A DNA stretch of 64,000 nt from Chrysogorgia sp. JL179-B06 (lineage: Eukaryota; Cnidaria; Anthozoa; Scleralcyonacea; Chrysogorgiidae): assembly GCA_035772405.1 (NCBI GenBank), contig JAYKKM010000056.1, forward strand, positions 1,097,501 through 1,161,500. The letters are read 5' to 3'. The position numbers and the translations under genes are program-made. This document shows, piece by piece, positions 31,336-43,105 of this stretch. The notes beneath the pieces are model-generated. The model worked only from the letters and a program-made list of their open reading frames with translations, made no database searches and was not told the DNA's origin. Each line of letters opens with the position of its first letter. Positions within the stretch are counted from its first letter, which is position 1.

Positions 31336-31472
31336 TATTATATATATATATATTATATATAATATATATAATATATATAATATATATAATATATATATTA
31401 TATATATATTATATATATTATATATTATATATATTATATATTATATATATTATATATATTATATATATATAA
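31336..31472. repeat. (TATATAATATAT)n microsatellite
   Basis: Self-complementary TATATAATATATTATA tract of about 140 bp. Frames across it are artefacts. Confidence 0.95.
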
Positions 31473-31699
31473 ACCATCAAGAATGTTATAGTCTACAACA
31501 ACTCAGTGTGCATTGTGCACTTTTACTGGCCGAAATGACAAAACATAATTGCAGTGTCTGGATATCATCAGCAACTGTGGACAGCTGTTTTGCTCTGTTG
31601 GAGCTCATCAGCACAGTGTAGCTGATGATAAGCCAGCACATCAAAAAGGTATATATACTCATCACAGTCAAAGACTTGATGTGGGATATAACCACACTG

Positions 31700-31885
31700 C
31701 TAAATTATAAACCAACATTCTTGAACCAACTGTGAGTGCTTGCATCTAATTAAAGACAGCTCAGAATGCTCGAAATCTTTCTTTCTTGAGGAGTAAGTAT
31801 GTGGTGTAGATTCGTTTGAGGTGGATGAGGAATTTTGGGTGCTTGGCGAAGGAGAGACATGTTCTTCTAAGTTTTTACCAGCCAC
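31700..31885 (-). CDS. Ser/Thr-rich frame, possible exon of a Harbinger partner gene
   Basis: MAGKNLEEHVSPSPSTQNSS then SRKKDFEHSELSLIRCK. It is a low-complexity linker such as follows MADF domains. It is on the same strand as the MADF exon at 35.6 kb, but 3.8 kb and several insertions away. A weak call. Confidence 0.25.
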   Translation of the reverse strand: MAGKNLEEHVSPSPSTQNSSSTSNESTPHTYSSRKKDFEHSELSLIRCKHSQLVQECWFII

Positions 31886-32279
31886 TTACTCTCCATATTC
31901 ACTCACCGAGTCACCTTTAATCATGGAGCTCAGATTTGCTGATGTTCTGAACAATGGAAATGCTCAAATATATAGCAATCAAACAGAAATTTAATAATTA
32001 TGGATAAATAACAAAACAAATCTTGGTAAAGCTACTGGTAGTTACGTACATGTACAAACATAATATTAAGACATGCATATTCACTCTCGGCCTTGAAGAT
32101 GAGGGGTTAAAAACCACAGGATTGCAGCATATTTGTACTTCTTCACTTTCTTTGCCCCATCACCACTTTTTGGGATATTTTTCTTTTTATTATTTTGGAA
32201 TGCATCCCTAATGTTTGTCCACTTCTTTCTTTGCCACTTAAAATTAAAAATGTTAGTTCTAGTTATTTTCCTTTAGATT

Positions 32280-33072
32280 CCTAGCATCTGGTGATTTTTT
32301 AAGTCATTGTCGTTCAGCTATAGAGTTGGTAAATTTACCATTGTTGGGATTGTCCCAGAGGTATGTGAGTGGATCTGGAAAAGGCTTCAACCCATAAATA
32401 TGCCTTCACCACAAAAGGAAAATTCGGCAAAAGCATTTCTCAAGGATTTGAGAGAAAATGGAATTTTCCCAATTCCATTGGAGCACTTGATGGAAAACAT
32501 GTAGTAATACAAGCTCCACCTAATTCTGGTTCAACCTTTTTCAACTACAAAGGTACATTTTCCATTATGCTAATGACTCTGGTTGACCACCTTTACCGCT
32601 TCAGCTGCATAGATGTAGGAGCATACGGAGGCAATAGTGATGGTGGTATTTTTGGTAAATGTGAATTAGGGAAAGCTTTGGATGCCACAATCAACTCGAT
32701 ATTCCTCCTTATAATTTACTTCCTGGAGCACCAGATTTGGGTAACATGCCTCACATGATTGTTGGAGATGAGGCATTTCTATTGAAAACCAACTTGCTGA
32801 TCCATATCCTGGAAGTGAGTTGGATGATGAAAAACGTATATATATAATTATTACTGACTATCAAGGGCATGCAGAATTGTGGAAAATGCATTTTGGCCGC
32901 AAGATGGAGGATCTACCAACATAGCATTCAACTACATCCTGACAATGTTGACAGGGTTATAAAAGCTACTTGTGTTCTACACAATTATTTGCAGAAAACA
33001 TCTTGTGAGACAGAAGACTGCTCTGACAGTCAAACCAGCAGAAATATGGCATCATCTAACGGTACCATATGA
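32280..33072 (+). pseudogene. HARBI1-like PIF/Harbinger transposase, broken
   Basis: Order of blocks: YRVGKFTIVGIVPEVCEWIW (32307, helical domain), then in the next frame WNFPNSIGALDGKHVVIQAP (first Asp in LDGKH) and FNYKGTFSIMLMTLVDHLYR, CIDVGAYGGNSDGGIF (second Asp), then near 32745 NMPHMIVGDEAF (Glu in GDEAF), and finally [20 protein letters not shown] and CVLHNYLQK. All three DDE blocks of the DDE_Tnp_4 family are recognisable, but at least three frame changes break the gene. Confidence 0.88.
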
Positions 33073-33972
33073 AGCCTACAGCTGACAGGAAACGGAGCCT
33101 CAAGAGAAGCGATTGAAGTTCGGGAGAAATTCACCAGCAGGTGACTTGGCAGAGAAATGCATGTTTTTGGACAAGCACATTAACTAATGATTATTTATTT
33201 AATTGTCACAGGCACGTTGTTATTTGTCTTGTTTCAACATTAAATAGACTGTGTGAGATACACAGAGGTGGAAAAAGTATCGGATCCTGGGATCCTAGTT
33301 CCCAGAAATTATGTTGGATCGAAATTTTCGCAGAAAATTTTACAGAAAGTTTTGAGGTTTGATAGTTTACTGCAAAGTATTTTGCAGAACTCTGTAGTCT
33401 GCTACTCAGTAAGTGTATAAATTATACAATTATAATTAAATACTGTACCGACAACTGGCAACAATCCAATATATTGATCAATCAACGATGAATGATATTA
33501 TAAATCGATCTCATTGATTATTTTTTTTCAAAAATATTTTCTGGGAAACAATATTCCTCAGAAAATATTTGATTTGTGTCAGTTCTTCACAATCTTGACA
33601 GCCAGTGTGAATTAAAATGGTTTGGGTAAGGTTTAATGTTGTCTAGGACTAGAAGCGAATATACCCTGTAGATCAGTCTGTGAAAATGTGCACGATAGCT
33701 TGTCGACCCCCCACCGAGCTACTCAAAACTAGTAGTAGATTCTGATTGGTCCAAAACGCATGTGACAGATAACGGTTTATTTGATTGGATTATTTCGAAT
33801 ATATTGTTCCGAGTGAGCACTAAAACCCTTTGGTCATCGAGAAATCATCATCTCTAGGAATTGTTGTTTTATAGTGATCGTATAATTTAATAACTTTGTG
33901 CTAATATATGTCCTGATATTTTTTATAAATGAACTGCGTTGTTTGCCTTCCTTTTTGTGAGCATGTGTTCTC

Positions 33973-34330
33973 ATGTCTGCAAATATCAAAAAGAACGTCC
34001 CGCACTACCTCATAGATTATTTTACAACTAGACATCGCGACAGACATGACTATAATACCAGGAATAGTGATCACTTTATTTTAGATAAAGTAAAGTTAAA
34101 ATGTACCCAACGCTCCTTTTTTTATAAAGGGGCACGTATTTTTAATAGTTTTAACAAGAAATAATGTATATACTTATATATAATTTATATAGAATCTTAT
34201 TTATTTTAGCTCTTTATATTTTAGTTTTATCTTTGTATTTATATAGTGATTATCACTGCGGCCGCACATAGCAGTTTGTTAACTGAAGTAGTTATCCTGT
34301 TAAAATATGTTCTTAATAAAAAATTTAAAA
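33973..34330 (+). mobile_element. LINE 3' tail
   Basis: KKNVPHYLIDYFTTRHRDRH then DYNTRNSDHFILDKVKLKCT and QRSFFYKGARIFNS. The YNTRN...RSFxYxGAxxxNS pattern is the C-terminal tail of CR1/jockey-type LINEs. The 3' UTR ends in AATAAAAAATTTAAAAATAATAAAG. 5'-truncated copy inside the nested element. Confidence 0.75.
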
Positions 34331-34399
34331 ATAATAAAGTCGTGCAATAACAAAGTTGCAAAAAGGCAAAATTATTAATATAAAAAATAATTATTTAAA

Positions 34400-34675
34400 A
34401 AGCGGGAAATGAACTTCTTCAGGAGTTAGAGAAGTTGATAACATCATATATACAAACAAAGAAGCAAGATGAAGATGTCAAAGCATCTGCAACGTCTTTA
34501 GTATCACAAGACTCTGATGTAGCATTGAATTAGAAATGATTTCGTATAGGTTTTCCAACAACTATTTCACCAATAAAGATGTGCATAACGGCCCCTGGTC
34601 CATCCTCTTCTCCACCAATTAGCTTGATGCCAAGAAAATTACCTTTGTCTTCAAGCTCTTCGATGGTACTGGTTA
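34400..34675. other. Two short convergent coding-like frames, unrecognised
   Basis: Plus strand (34405-34533): ELLQELEKLITSYIQTKKQD to a stop. Minus strand (34675-34532): TSTIEELEDKGNFLGIKLIG then EEDGPGAVMHIFIGEIVVGK. Both end at the same place, back to back, as the 3' exons of a two-gene DNA transposon would. No family recognised. Confidence 0.3.
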
Positions 34676-35210
34676 GCGTGAAGCTTCAATGGCTGAATAA
34701 AATAAGAGCGAAATCTTCCCAACGACTTATAAAGTTTAAGAAAAATCCAATCAAATAAACCGTTATGCATCACATGCGTTTTGGGCCAATCAGGATCTGC
34801 TATATTTAGTTTTGAGTAGCTCAGCAGGGGTCGACAAGCTATCGTGCAAGTTTTCACAGGTTAAGTTCAGGCTGTACATAGGCTAATATTAACCTTAACA
34901 GTAACAAGGATCCTAGACCTAAAATTAAGGCACAACATGCTTGTTGCTAGGAAAAAATTGGCTGCGCAAAGTAAAATTAAGATATCTTGTCAATGTACGC
35001 AACTGGTATAATCAAGAGTTGTCTTAGTATTTCACCCTCTCATAACATCTAATTTTATGTTTACACTTTACACATATTTCTTTAATGCTTAAGACAATGC
35101 ACGATAGGTAGAAACAATGATTTTATTATTTTGCCATTTTGGCAGAAATTTTTTAGTCCTAAACCCAGGATCCCAGAAAGAAAAAAACTTTTTCCACCTC
35201 TGGAGATACA

Positions 35211-35540
35211 TAAATTTCGCTTTGCTTTCTTGATTTGGATGCAAAAGTTGTTGTCAAACTTATGACATGTTTTGAAAAAGTTCCTTAGGTACCGATCAAA
35301 ATACAGTAGATAGTTTGTATACACATGTAATGTGCATCAATTTCGCTTTGCTTTCAAAATTATGATGTAAATATAGTTTGAACACATAGTATTGGATAAA
35401 TAGGGGAAATGACTATGTTTATATAGTTGTTTCAACAAGTAATTCGTGGATATTGGCAAGTTGTGCATGTGTTTGAAACAGACGTTGTTGTTGTGAATAG
35501 AAATAGTATAATATATACATACAATTATATATATACATAC
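35211..35540. other. No gene recognised; intron side of the MADF exon
   Basis: AT-rich. AATTTCGCTTTGCTTTC is repeated at 35213 and 35339, suggesting a small local duplication. The Harbinger-type MADF exon lies to the right. Confidence 0.35.
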
Positions 35541-35724
35541 CATTAACTCCTAACCTCTCCCCAATTGTATTCCAAATGTCCTTACAAGCGTCTTTAAACA
35601 TCGGATGTGTTTTGTCATATAACACAGCATTCTTTTCCACTTCGAGAATGAGATGTTCTTCGTCCATACTTTTCGTCGCAGAATATGTAAACGAAGAACC
35701 ATGAGGTGAGGTATAGATGGCCAA
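35541..35724 (-). CDS. MADF-domain exon (second copy)
   Basis: The minus frame has DEEHLILEVEKNAVLYDKTH then PMFKDACKDIWNTIGERLGV and NG before GTATGT. This is a MADF domain: LI..V......LYD..HP.FKD...IW..IGE.LG. The better start is ATG at 35667 (MDEEHLI), the usual distance before the domain; the frame is also open upstream to ATG at 35724. MADF proteins bind DNA and accompany Harbinger transposases. One copy remains at 32.3 kb on the other strand, so the two may be parts of one disrupted element. Confidence 0.7.
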
Positions 35725-35903
35725 GGGTATGAAAGCCGCACAGGATCATTGTGGACTTCGAGTGGTTAATTTACAAACTAGCAGTTTACTGGCTAAAAAC
35801 GTTATCGTATATGCAAATAGGCGAACGATTTTTTCTGTGTCAATTAATTAGATGATGTCATAGTTCAATTATTAGCAACAAACGGCAGATATTGCACCCA
35901 AAG

Positions 35904-36525
35904 ATGGTGTTCAAGAAACCATTACGTGCAGAACAGCATGCTCTTGCTGTATTTTTACGACAGGAGAGATGCTATTCCTATCAGCAAATCGCTTTGAGGA
36001 ATAAGATGTCCGAGTCAAGTGTTTTTGTGGACTTTTAAATGGAGCAAGTACATCGAAATCACAAGAGAAAAGCCCAACGCGTCCTTGTGGTCGTCCACAG
36101 CTGTTAAACTCCCGCGAAAAGAGAATGCTACGACGAGCAATAGTGAGGCTCAGACAAGAAGACCCCAATTTCACAACAATGGATATAGTGAAAAAAAGCG
36201 GGGTGGATTCTAATCTCGCAAGCTATTGTACCTTTGTACGTTGTATTCACGACATGGGATGCGCATTCCGTCAAAGCCGGGAAAAAAAGGGATTCTTACA
36301 GCATGAGACCATAAATACGTCTGGCATATGCCACATCTATGTTGCTGCAAACCAAAGCAAACACATTTCTTTCTATTTGGATAGCGTGTCATTTGTGTTC
36401 AAATCAAATCCACTTAGGGACGCATGGAAGCCACAAGGCAGAGTGTGGTGGCGAAAGAGGAGCGAAGGCTTAAAAGTTACCACAAAAGCTAGAAAAGATC
36501 TGGGTGGTGGCAAACGTGTTCTATG
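35904..36525 (+). pseudogene. Tc1-like transposase, N-terminal two thirds, broken
   Basis: MVFKKPLRAEQHALAVFLRQ is the first HTH start. After a stop and frame change come LLNSREKRMLRRAIVRLRQE then SNLASYCTFVRCIHDMGCAF (second HTH). Later HISFYLDSVSFVFKSNPL and GRVWWRKRSEGLKVTTKA show the first Asp block (YLDSVSF) and the following WRxxxEGL. The remainder is missing. Confidence 0.75.
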
Positions 36526-36529
36526 ATGA

Positions 36530-37385
36530 TGAGCTAGATCCTTTGTCTAAGCTGATTTGTATTAGGGTTCGATGCATGAAATATTCTACGTTTGAAGTGG
36601 GCCTTAGTTAAAGCAGATGCATGCATGGAGTAATGAAGTTTAACAATAAATTGCTGCTCAATGTTTCATACAGTTTACCGCACATGCTCATTTACACAGT
36701 TTGCCACGGTTTACCATCCACATTGTTCAAAGAAAATAATTAAGTTATTTATAATATTTACAATGGTAAAGTGTGGTAAAGCGTCCATAAGTTCGCTCTG
36801 GCTCCGGTATACCATGTGTACAGGGGACGCCATATGCACACTGTTATTTTTAATTTTAGGGAGTTATTAACTACAAATTCAAAAAAAACTCAAAAAGTCA
36901 CCAACAAAGGTTCAAAATAATCCGTTTTCCGGAGTTAAATATAACTCAACTTTCGGAGTTAACATAACTCGCGATTGGAGTTAAAACAACGGTTACCACG
37001 GGCAGAGCGGTACATAGCGGGGTGGCAGCGAATGCAACTGCCCCCCCAGAAGAAAAAAAATTATTATATATGGGCCACTTGTGCTTGCTTACATAAACAG
37101 AGATATTTATTGCATATAACGCAACTGTTAACAAGAGCCCGTAACTGGATAGTATAATCTTCGGCTTAAATATTTTTGTGTTAATCTAAATCCTTCACAC
37201 AAGATAACTCCCCAACTGAGTTATTCTAATGCCAAAAGTAGAGTTACACAACTTTATTTTTTTAACTCCACCAAAATGGAGTTCAAAGTGAGTTAATTTT
37301 ACTCCATGAACATAACAGTGTGCCTAAATACCTAAATGCATCATCGTTTGCATGTACATTCCAGTCACTCTAGGATAAAATGAGC
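36530..37385. other. No gene recognised
   Basis: Contains repeated GGAGTTAA(A/C)ATAACTC words at 36935-36985 and again GAGTTA words at 37215-37305. These look like subterminal repeats of an unidentified small element. Confidence 0.35.
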
Positions 37386-37389
37386 GAAC

Positions 37390-38310
37390 TGGCTGTGCAA
37401 GGGGCAGTTGAGGAAAAGGATTTCGGCTTTCTCAGCGCCGACCCACGCAAAGCTCGTGGATGAAGGGTTGGCGAAACGTTTCGTAGATTGTGTTCAACAT
37501 GTTGATAAAGGTTTTGCCACAGTTTTCCGGACCTATTTAACGTTGCGATATTTGCCCCTCCCTTTTTGCAACGCTGTCTTGATGGATTTGGTGAAGGTCT
37601 CCTGCAGTATGTTGTTGTTGTTCAGCAGCTCCAAGGCAAACGATCGCCATTCCGACTCGTAGGTGTTGTGAAGAAGTTCTATCCATGATTGTTCCCTGCG
37701 TTCCAGTCTACCTTTCGCTGTTTACATTTCCCATGTGGTTTCGATAAGTTCATTGACAACCCTCACGCCACGATTTACAACCCTGACCCTCGATCCTTTG
37801 GGAGTTCGTAAAAGCCAAAATGTCTGTTGGTGTCTTTAACTGCTTTGAAATAATTATCTCCGTCACCGTGAAGGCCGTAAGACACTTCCCTTCTTTCCCT
37901 TTTGCTTCCCACGTGAAGGTTCATAATTATCATGCTGCTCATCTTCTCCCTCAGAATCGGTCAGGGTTGGTTTTCTTTGGCTTTGCAATTCTTTCAACTC
38001 ACCATCTTTCTAGCGCTTCACATGCCCTGGCTGTTCATGGTTCTCCGCTGTTGTTTAGATCCGGGTGATTTTCGCTCTAAAAGTATTGTTGCTCCTCTTT
38101 CGTCACTTATTTCCATGTGGTATAATTGTTATGCCTGGACGAGAAGTGCACGGAAATGCCATAGTTGTGTTGCAGAAATGTCTTTGCAGACATCCACCAT
38201 TGAATATGGTTGAGTTTGATGGTTGAGTTTGATGGTTGAGTTTGAAAAGGACCTCACAACAGCTTCTACGAAACACTGCCTGGTTGGAAAGTTCGTCTTG
38301 TCTCATTGGC
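37390..38310 (-). pseudogene. Decayed Rep-like protein: HUH-type region and SF3-like helicase P-loop
   Basis: Read leftward, one frame gives TFLQHNYGISVHFSSRHNNY then VTKEEQQYF. This is the end of a replication-initiator (HUH endonuclease-like) domain as found in a multicopy invertebrate family distantly like Rep/NS1 proteins. Further left, WRSFALELLNNNILQETFTK and KSIKTALQKGRGKYRN lead to a GPENCGKT Walker A loop in a shifted frame, then SSTSFAWVGAEKAEILFLN (Walker B region). At least four stops or frame changes; not functional. Assignment is by motif order. It is either an element gene or an old integrated viral relative. Confidence 0.6.
38208..38245. repeat. Three tandem 13-bp units
   Basis: GGTTGAGTTTGAT repeated three times, last copy incomplete, inside the decayed Rep-like frame. 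Confidence 0.95.
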
Positions 38311-41201
38311 TGTATATCCAGGGGCGCACATTAGGGGGGTGTGACACCCCCCAAATTTGTGAAATATGTATGAAAAGTCGGTCCCGAAAAGTTTATGGGA
38401 CAAAAAAAGTCAGTCCGGTTTAAATCTGAAACATACTATTATTTTGTACCGAAAAGAAATAAATCGGTGTAAATTTATAATTGACCCATGAAAATAACAA
38501 AAACTCGTGACAAAAACTGCGAAGTTATACTGGCAGCGAATAATCCCAGCCGGTCCATACTCAAAAGCGTGCGACGCAGACACCCGCTGACCAATAAACA
38601 TATCAGATTACAACAAGCCCGTGGCGCAGACAAAGAAGCACATTGTCATACAGTCGTATGACACTGAAAGGCAACGATTCTGAAAGCTCAACTGCTCAAG
38701 CCTTAAAACTGTAGTATCCGCGTTTTTAAAGAAGTCCACATTGAAATACATGGAAACCAGGTATGTGGCACGTAACCCTTATTTTATAAACATTTATAGT
38801 AAAATTTATAAACGCGTTTACGCGTTGCATAAATAGCATAATGGCAAACATTTGATACAATTTCTCATCACTTGTGTTTATTATCAATATATCGTATCGT
38901 TACATCAAATGCTAACTAGCTGTCTAGCTTAAACAATATTTTGCGTCTTCTTTTAGATGCCAAACCAACGCTTTAAAGTAATGTGTGCTTTATGCAATAA
39001 AGTATTTAACAACGATTACAAGGGGAAACATTGTGAGGCTGCGCATCCAAACTTTAACGCAGACACGTTGCCGCTTCTCGACAAGAAACAAACAACGCTG
39101 GTATGTTATCAATTTAGGCACATAGTGTTGCTTCACATTTCGAGTGTGTTGCACAAAATATTCAGCACACTCTTTCAAATAGAATATATAAGCGTAAATG
39201 TATAATTGCACAAAATTCACTCAAAGTATTGCTTTGAAATTTGTGTACCAGTATGATTAATGTATAGAATTCTCTGCTGAGCTCTTTGCAGTGATATATA
39301 GCATTATATGGGTATGGTGCAACAGACGCCTGGACAAGCGTATTATGCAAGTCAGACTATAATTACAAGCTAACAGCCTAACAGGCATTCACAGGCCCCC
39401 GAAAACACTGGCCCCAAATCCGTCGATTGCAGGACACTGGACAGCTGCTTAGAAATTCGAGTGTATTGCCTATTGGTATTATACTTTTTTGCGCTGGTGA
39501 TGAAGGCTGAAGCGGGTAAAAAAACGGTATTTAATTAAGTAATTCAAATACGGTATTTAATAAATAATTTATTGCTTTAAAAAGAAAAACAAGACCATCA
39601 GAGTCTAAAAGAGATATCATGTTTTTAATAGAACAATTATTCTATATTTATAAAATACTTAAAATATGATGTGACAATGACACAATCGTTTTTTTAGAAT
39701 TTTGGTGCAGCTAAAGATTCCCAAAGTTCTTTGACTCGTTTGTACCTCATTTAATATATATTTTTGTTTTTGTCTAAGTGCCAAGACTGTTTGAAGATTT
39801 CTTTTCCGGCACCGTATAATCATTAAATTTGTAATGGGGATAAGTGTCTAACAGTAACAAGTGAAAATAATTAATCATATGATTTAATTAACAGGGTTCA
39901 ACCAGTGAGGAAAGCTTAGCAGAGGAAATACTGCGAACTGATGAAACTAAGGACGTTCAACCTGAATCTGATAAAGGTGAAACATCAACTGCAATATATA
40001 GTATACTGTACAGTATATTATTATAAAACAATATTCTGTAAATGAATTGGTTTAGAACTGAGTTGATGATCAGATTGCAAACGTTATTATACATTTATAC
40101 TTATCGATGTTTGTTCATAAAATACCCAATTTCCTACTATTCAATATTGCAGACAGTTATAAAAAAACTCGAAGACGTAATAATATGTTTAAGAGGGTCG
40201 AAATGTTATCTCCCTCGCATCTCCATGGCCAAAGTGTTTTACTGTCTTTTTTACATATTGATTTTTGCAGACAATACTAAATAAGACCATGGACAGGAGT
40301 GGAAGAAAGCTACTCTTATTCCGAAAATATGGAGAAGCGTATTCGAATGGATGCGACAATGGATTCTCCTTCAGATAGTTCGACAGACTCGGACACTGGC
40401 AACCAGGTAAGCCATACCACATATGTGATACAGCGTTGGTCGCAATAGTCTCATTAGTGCAATGACTCGGTACATTTTTGGCATATAGCATTCAATTTTC
40501 GACATTTTTCTTAAACAGGATAATCCAGAGCACGGTGGTTCCGAACGCCAATTGTCCATGACAGGCGAAAACATCGATGAAGGCAAAACCTGGATTTCGT
40601 GCTTTGGAAAACTCAGTTTTCTTTGTGGAAACTTAAGCGAGTGTCAAGAGTTAATTTCAAAGGTTGGAAAAGTAGATGTGCCACAGCCTGGAAACCTACT
40701 AGGCGAACTTTTAGAGGTAGTAGAGAGGGTCAATCAGGTGCACCTGGTTTAGGTCGATGACATCTATGTTTCTTCCTCTCCACTGTCCGATACTCGAGAA
40801 GTACTGGCACACATTAACGCCCAAGAAAAGGTCCTGGAAAATTCATCAACAAATTTTCATCCAATTGATCATGACCCAGGCTGCAGAAGACCCATTCTGA
40901 CTGATGATGACCGAGCATACTCCGTTCCAACCAAAACTTGGAAGGTATCCAAGAAACCCAGATATTCCTCCATCCAAGCACTGCCATTTTTCCTCTGCGT
41001 GGTTCAATACCTACCCCCACCTTGAGTATTCTGTGAAGAAGGATGCAGAATTTTGCTTCATTTGTCAGCTCTTTCCATCCGGTATTGGGCTAAAACATGA
41101 CCAAGGTTGTAAGGCATGGGTAGAGGACGGTGTTAAGACTTGGTGCAAGATGAAAATTCGTGGGAAGAACAAGCCCGTAAAATTAGCTTAACACTTTTCA
41201 A

Positions 41202-41323
41202 GGGGACTACTTCATGTATGCCGATTTTTGTGCCCCGACACAAAATTTTGGTTAGGATTATAGTTGTGTTGGGGACAGGCTTACATGAAGTAACATGCTT
41301 TAGGCATACATGAAGTACCTGCC
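41202..41323. mobile_element. 122-bp MITE, copy 1, with 8-bp duplication CTTTTCAA
   Basis: GGGGACTACTTCATGTATGC at the left and GGCATACATGAAGTACCTGC(C) at the right. CTTTTCAA lies at 41194-41201 and 41324-41331. A near-identical copy is at 48195-48316. Without it the hAT frame reads on as HFSSSSHRTAL. Confidence 0.95.
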
Positions 41324-42429
41324 CTTTTCAAGCTCAAGTCATCGTACAGCTCTTGCAGCATTAGTGGCCTTCCAAAATAAATCTGCCAACATTGATATCT
41401 TGCTGGATAAAGATCGCAGGAACAGCCTAGTTGAAGAACAAGCGCACGCCCAGCGCAATCGGGAAGCAATAAAAATTATTTTGGACGTTGCAAGGATTAT
41501 CATTTCGTGGCTCGTCCTCGGAGAAAGATGGAAACGGCAACTTTCGTCAAATTGTCAACTTACTGGCACGATATTCTCCTATCCTGCGCAGATGGCTAGC
41601 TGATGCACCCGAGCGACCGCACAAAGTTGATTATCTGAGTTCAAGATCTCAAAATGAGCTCTTGGCAAGAGATGTTTCAAGCAGAGTCATTGCGGAAATA
41701 AGTCAAGCTGAAATGTTTGCTGTCATCGCTGACACGACACCCGATGTTTCTCATGTTGATCAACTTTCTGTGGTTGCAAGATATGTGGATCAAGAGGGAC
41801 ATCCACAAGAACGTCTTGTGGATATGCGAGAAATTCAAAATAAGACGGGGGAGGGCAATCATGTCTTCTCTAGACGAGAACAGTATTGATACCGCCAACA
41901 TAGTCTTTCAGTCCTGATTATACGTCTTCAATATCTGGCATTTTCAAGGGATGTCAAGCAAAATTAAAAGAGCATCTTGGTAGAGACATACCTTATTTCC
42001 CTTGTCTTGCACACCGAGTCAACACAATGGTAGAGCATAGCTCTGAGGCAAGTACCGCTGCACGTCACATGTTTGACATTCTACAGGAGCTGTTTGTAAG
42101 TCCAAAACGGTATAGCGTGTTTCGTGACAAAGTTAACGCAGGAGATGTTGACAACGCATTACATTTAAGAAATCTTTCTGCGACACGTGCAGATTCCATT
42201 CGAGCTGTTTGGTCAAGTTATTATAAACAGTTTGAACGAAGAAAGTTTCGCTCTGCAAAACCACTTTACCGATCAAAAAAACAGTTCAGCAAAGTCAGTT
42301 GTAAATGTTCGCATTACAATGGTGAAAGTTGAACACTGTACTTTTTGTCGTGAAGCTTCGCCGACTGCCATGTTTGAATACCGAACCCCGTTCATGTTGT
42401 GGACGCTGAAACAGACTTTCACAGGCATG

Positions 42430-43105
42430 ATTTAGATGCTTCAAGTATTTTTGGATCGTTTCGACAGGGCGGATGCTTGAGTCTCGACACGGAAGATTTT
42501 GCCGTAGGACTCATCTTCGGTGTTACCGAGGCCGCCTTTTGCTCTTTTGAAATGGTTTTTTTGTAGACTACTCCAGCTATCTTGCCAGACTTACTCAAGT
42601 CTTTGACGTAAGCTTCAAGAATATGGTTAGCTTCAGCAAAGGTAGGGTCACCAATTATGCTAAAACCTTTGTTTGACGTTTTTTGAGAAATCTAAATGGC
42701 AGCTCTAATGAACTTCATTGTTGTTTTTATTTACAAGCCATCTTTCTGCCTTAGCAGAAATATGAAATTGCTTTATTAAGCAAGACTTTAACTTTGTTTT
42801 GGACATTTCTGTTATATACTTGTCAAATTTCTTTGAACTCGTAAACCATTCATTCGTAAACCAAGTAGAAACGCTAAAATCTAATTTTTTGAAGGCCAAA
42901 AATATTTCTAGCAACGCCACTTTAAACGTCGCTGTTTTTCTAAAAATATGAAATTTGGAGAGCTTTTCGTAAAATCTAGTTGTTCTATCTACCGTCAAAT
43001 ACTTTCATTCCGAATTTGGTTGCTTTCTGTGTGCATTTTGGTGTACTATTTCCCAGTAAAACTTGAATTTCTTCTTCGTTGCAAATCTGGCAGCCATTTT
43101 GCTAG
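42430..43105 (-). pseudogene. Crypton/KIAA1958-like tyrosine-recombinase remnant
   Basis: Read leftward from about 43100: MAARFA, then in another frame EEEIQVLLGNSTPKCTQKAT and KFGMKVFDG. This is the N-terminal helical repeat of DUF3504/KIAA1958-like proteins, related to Crypton tyrosine recombinases. A frame at 42998-42705 reads KLSKFHIFRKTATFKVALLE. At the far end (about 42490-42430) RDSSIRPVETIQKYLKHLNH matches the segment before the C-terminal region of that family. The middle, including most catalytic residues, is not readable. It sits inside the hAT remnant on the opposite strand. Confidence 0.55.

Larger units (their letters stand above)
33676..34862. mobile_element. Element with inverted arms of about 140 bp nested in the hAT
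   Basis: Arms near 33676-33815 and 34730-34862 share CTGTGAAAA(T/C)(G/T)TGCACG, ATAGCTTGTCGACCCC, GAGCTACTCAAAACTA and GGTTTATTTGATTGGAT. Between them lie a LINE tail and two short coding-like frames. Target duplication unclear. Confidence 0.75.
33263..35202. mobile_element. 1,940-bp hAT-type element with exact 8-bp duplication GAGATACA
   Basis: CAGAGGTGGAAAAAGT at the left and ACTTTTTCCACCTCTG at the right are inverted copies of the hAT consensus end CAG.GGTG. GAGATACA occurs at 33255-33262 and 35203-35210. GGATC(C)(T)GGGATCCT words follow inside both ends. The interior holds another inverted-repeat element and a LINE tail, so the hAT is a vehicle without its own transposase. Confidence 0.9.

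Noticed and set aside
31170..31472. Plus-strand frame of 100 codons ending in Tyr/Ile repeats
   Set aside because: Runs through a TATA microsatellite; the first 40 codons have no recognisable content.
38334..38352. Rho-independent terminator (GGGGGGTGTGACACCCCCC)
   Set aside because: The DNA is eukaryotic and the palindrome lies directly inside a hAT terminus; it is part of the element end.
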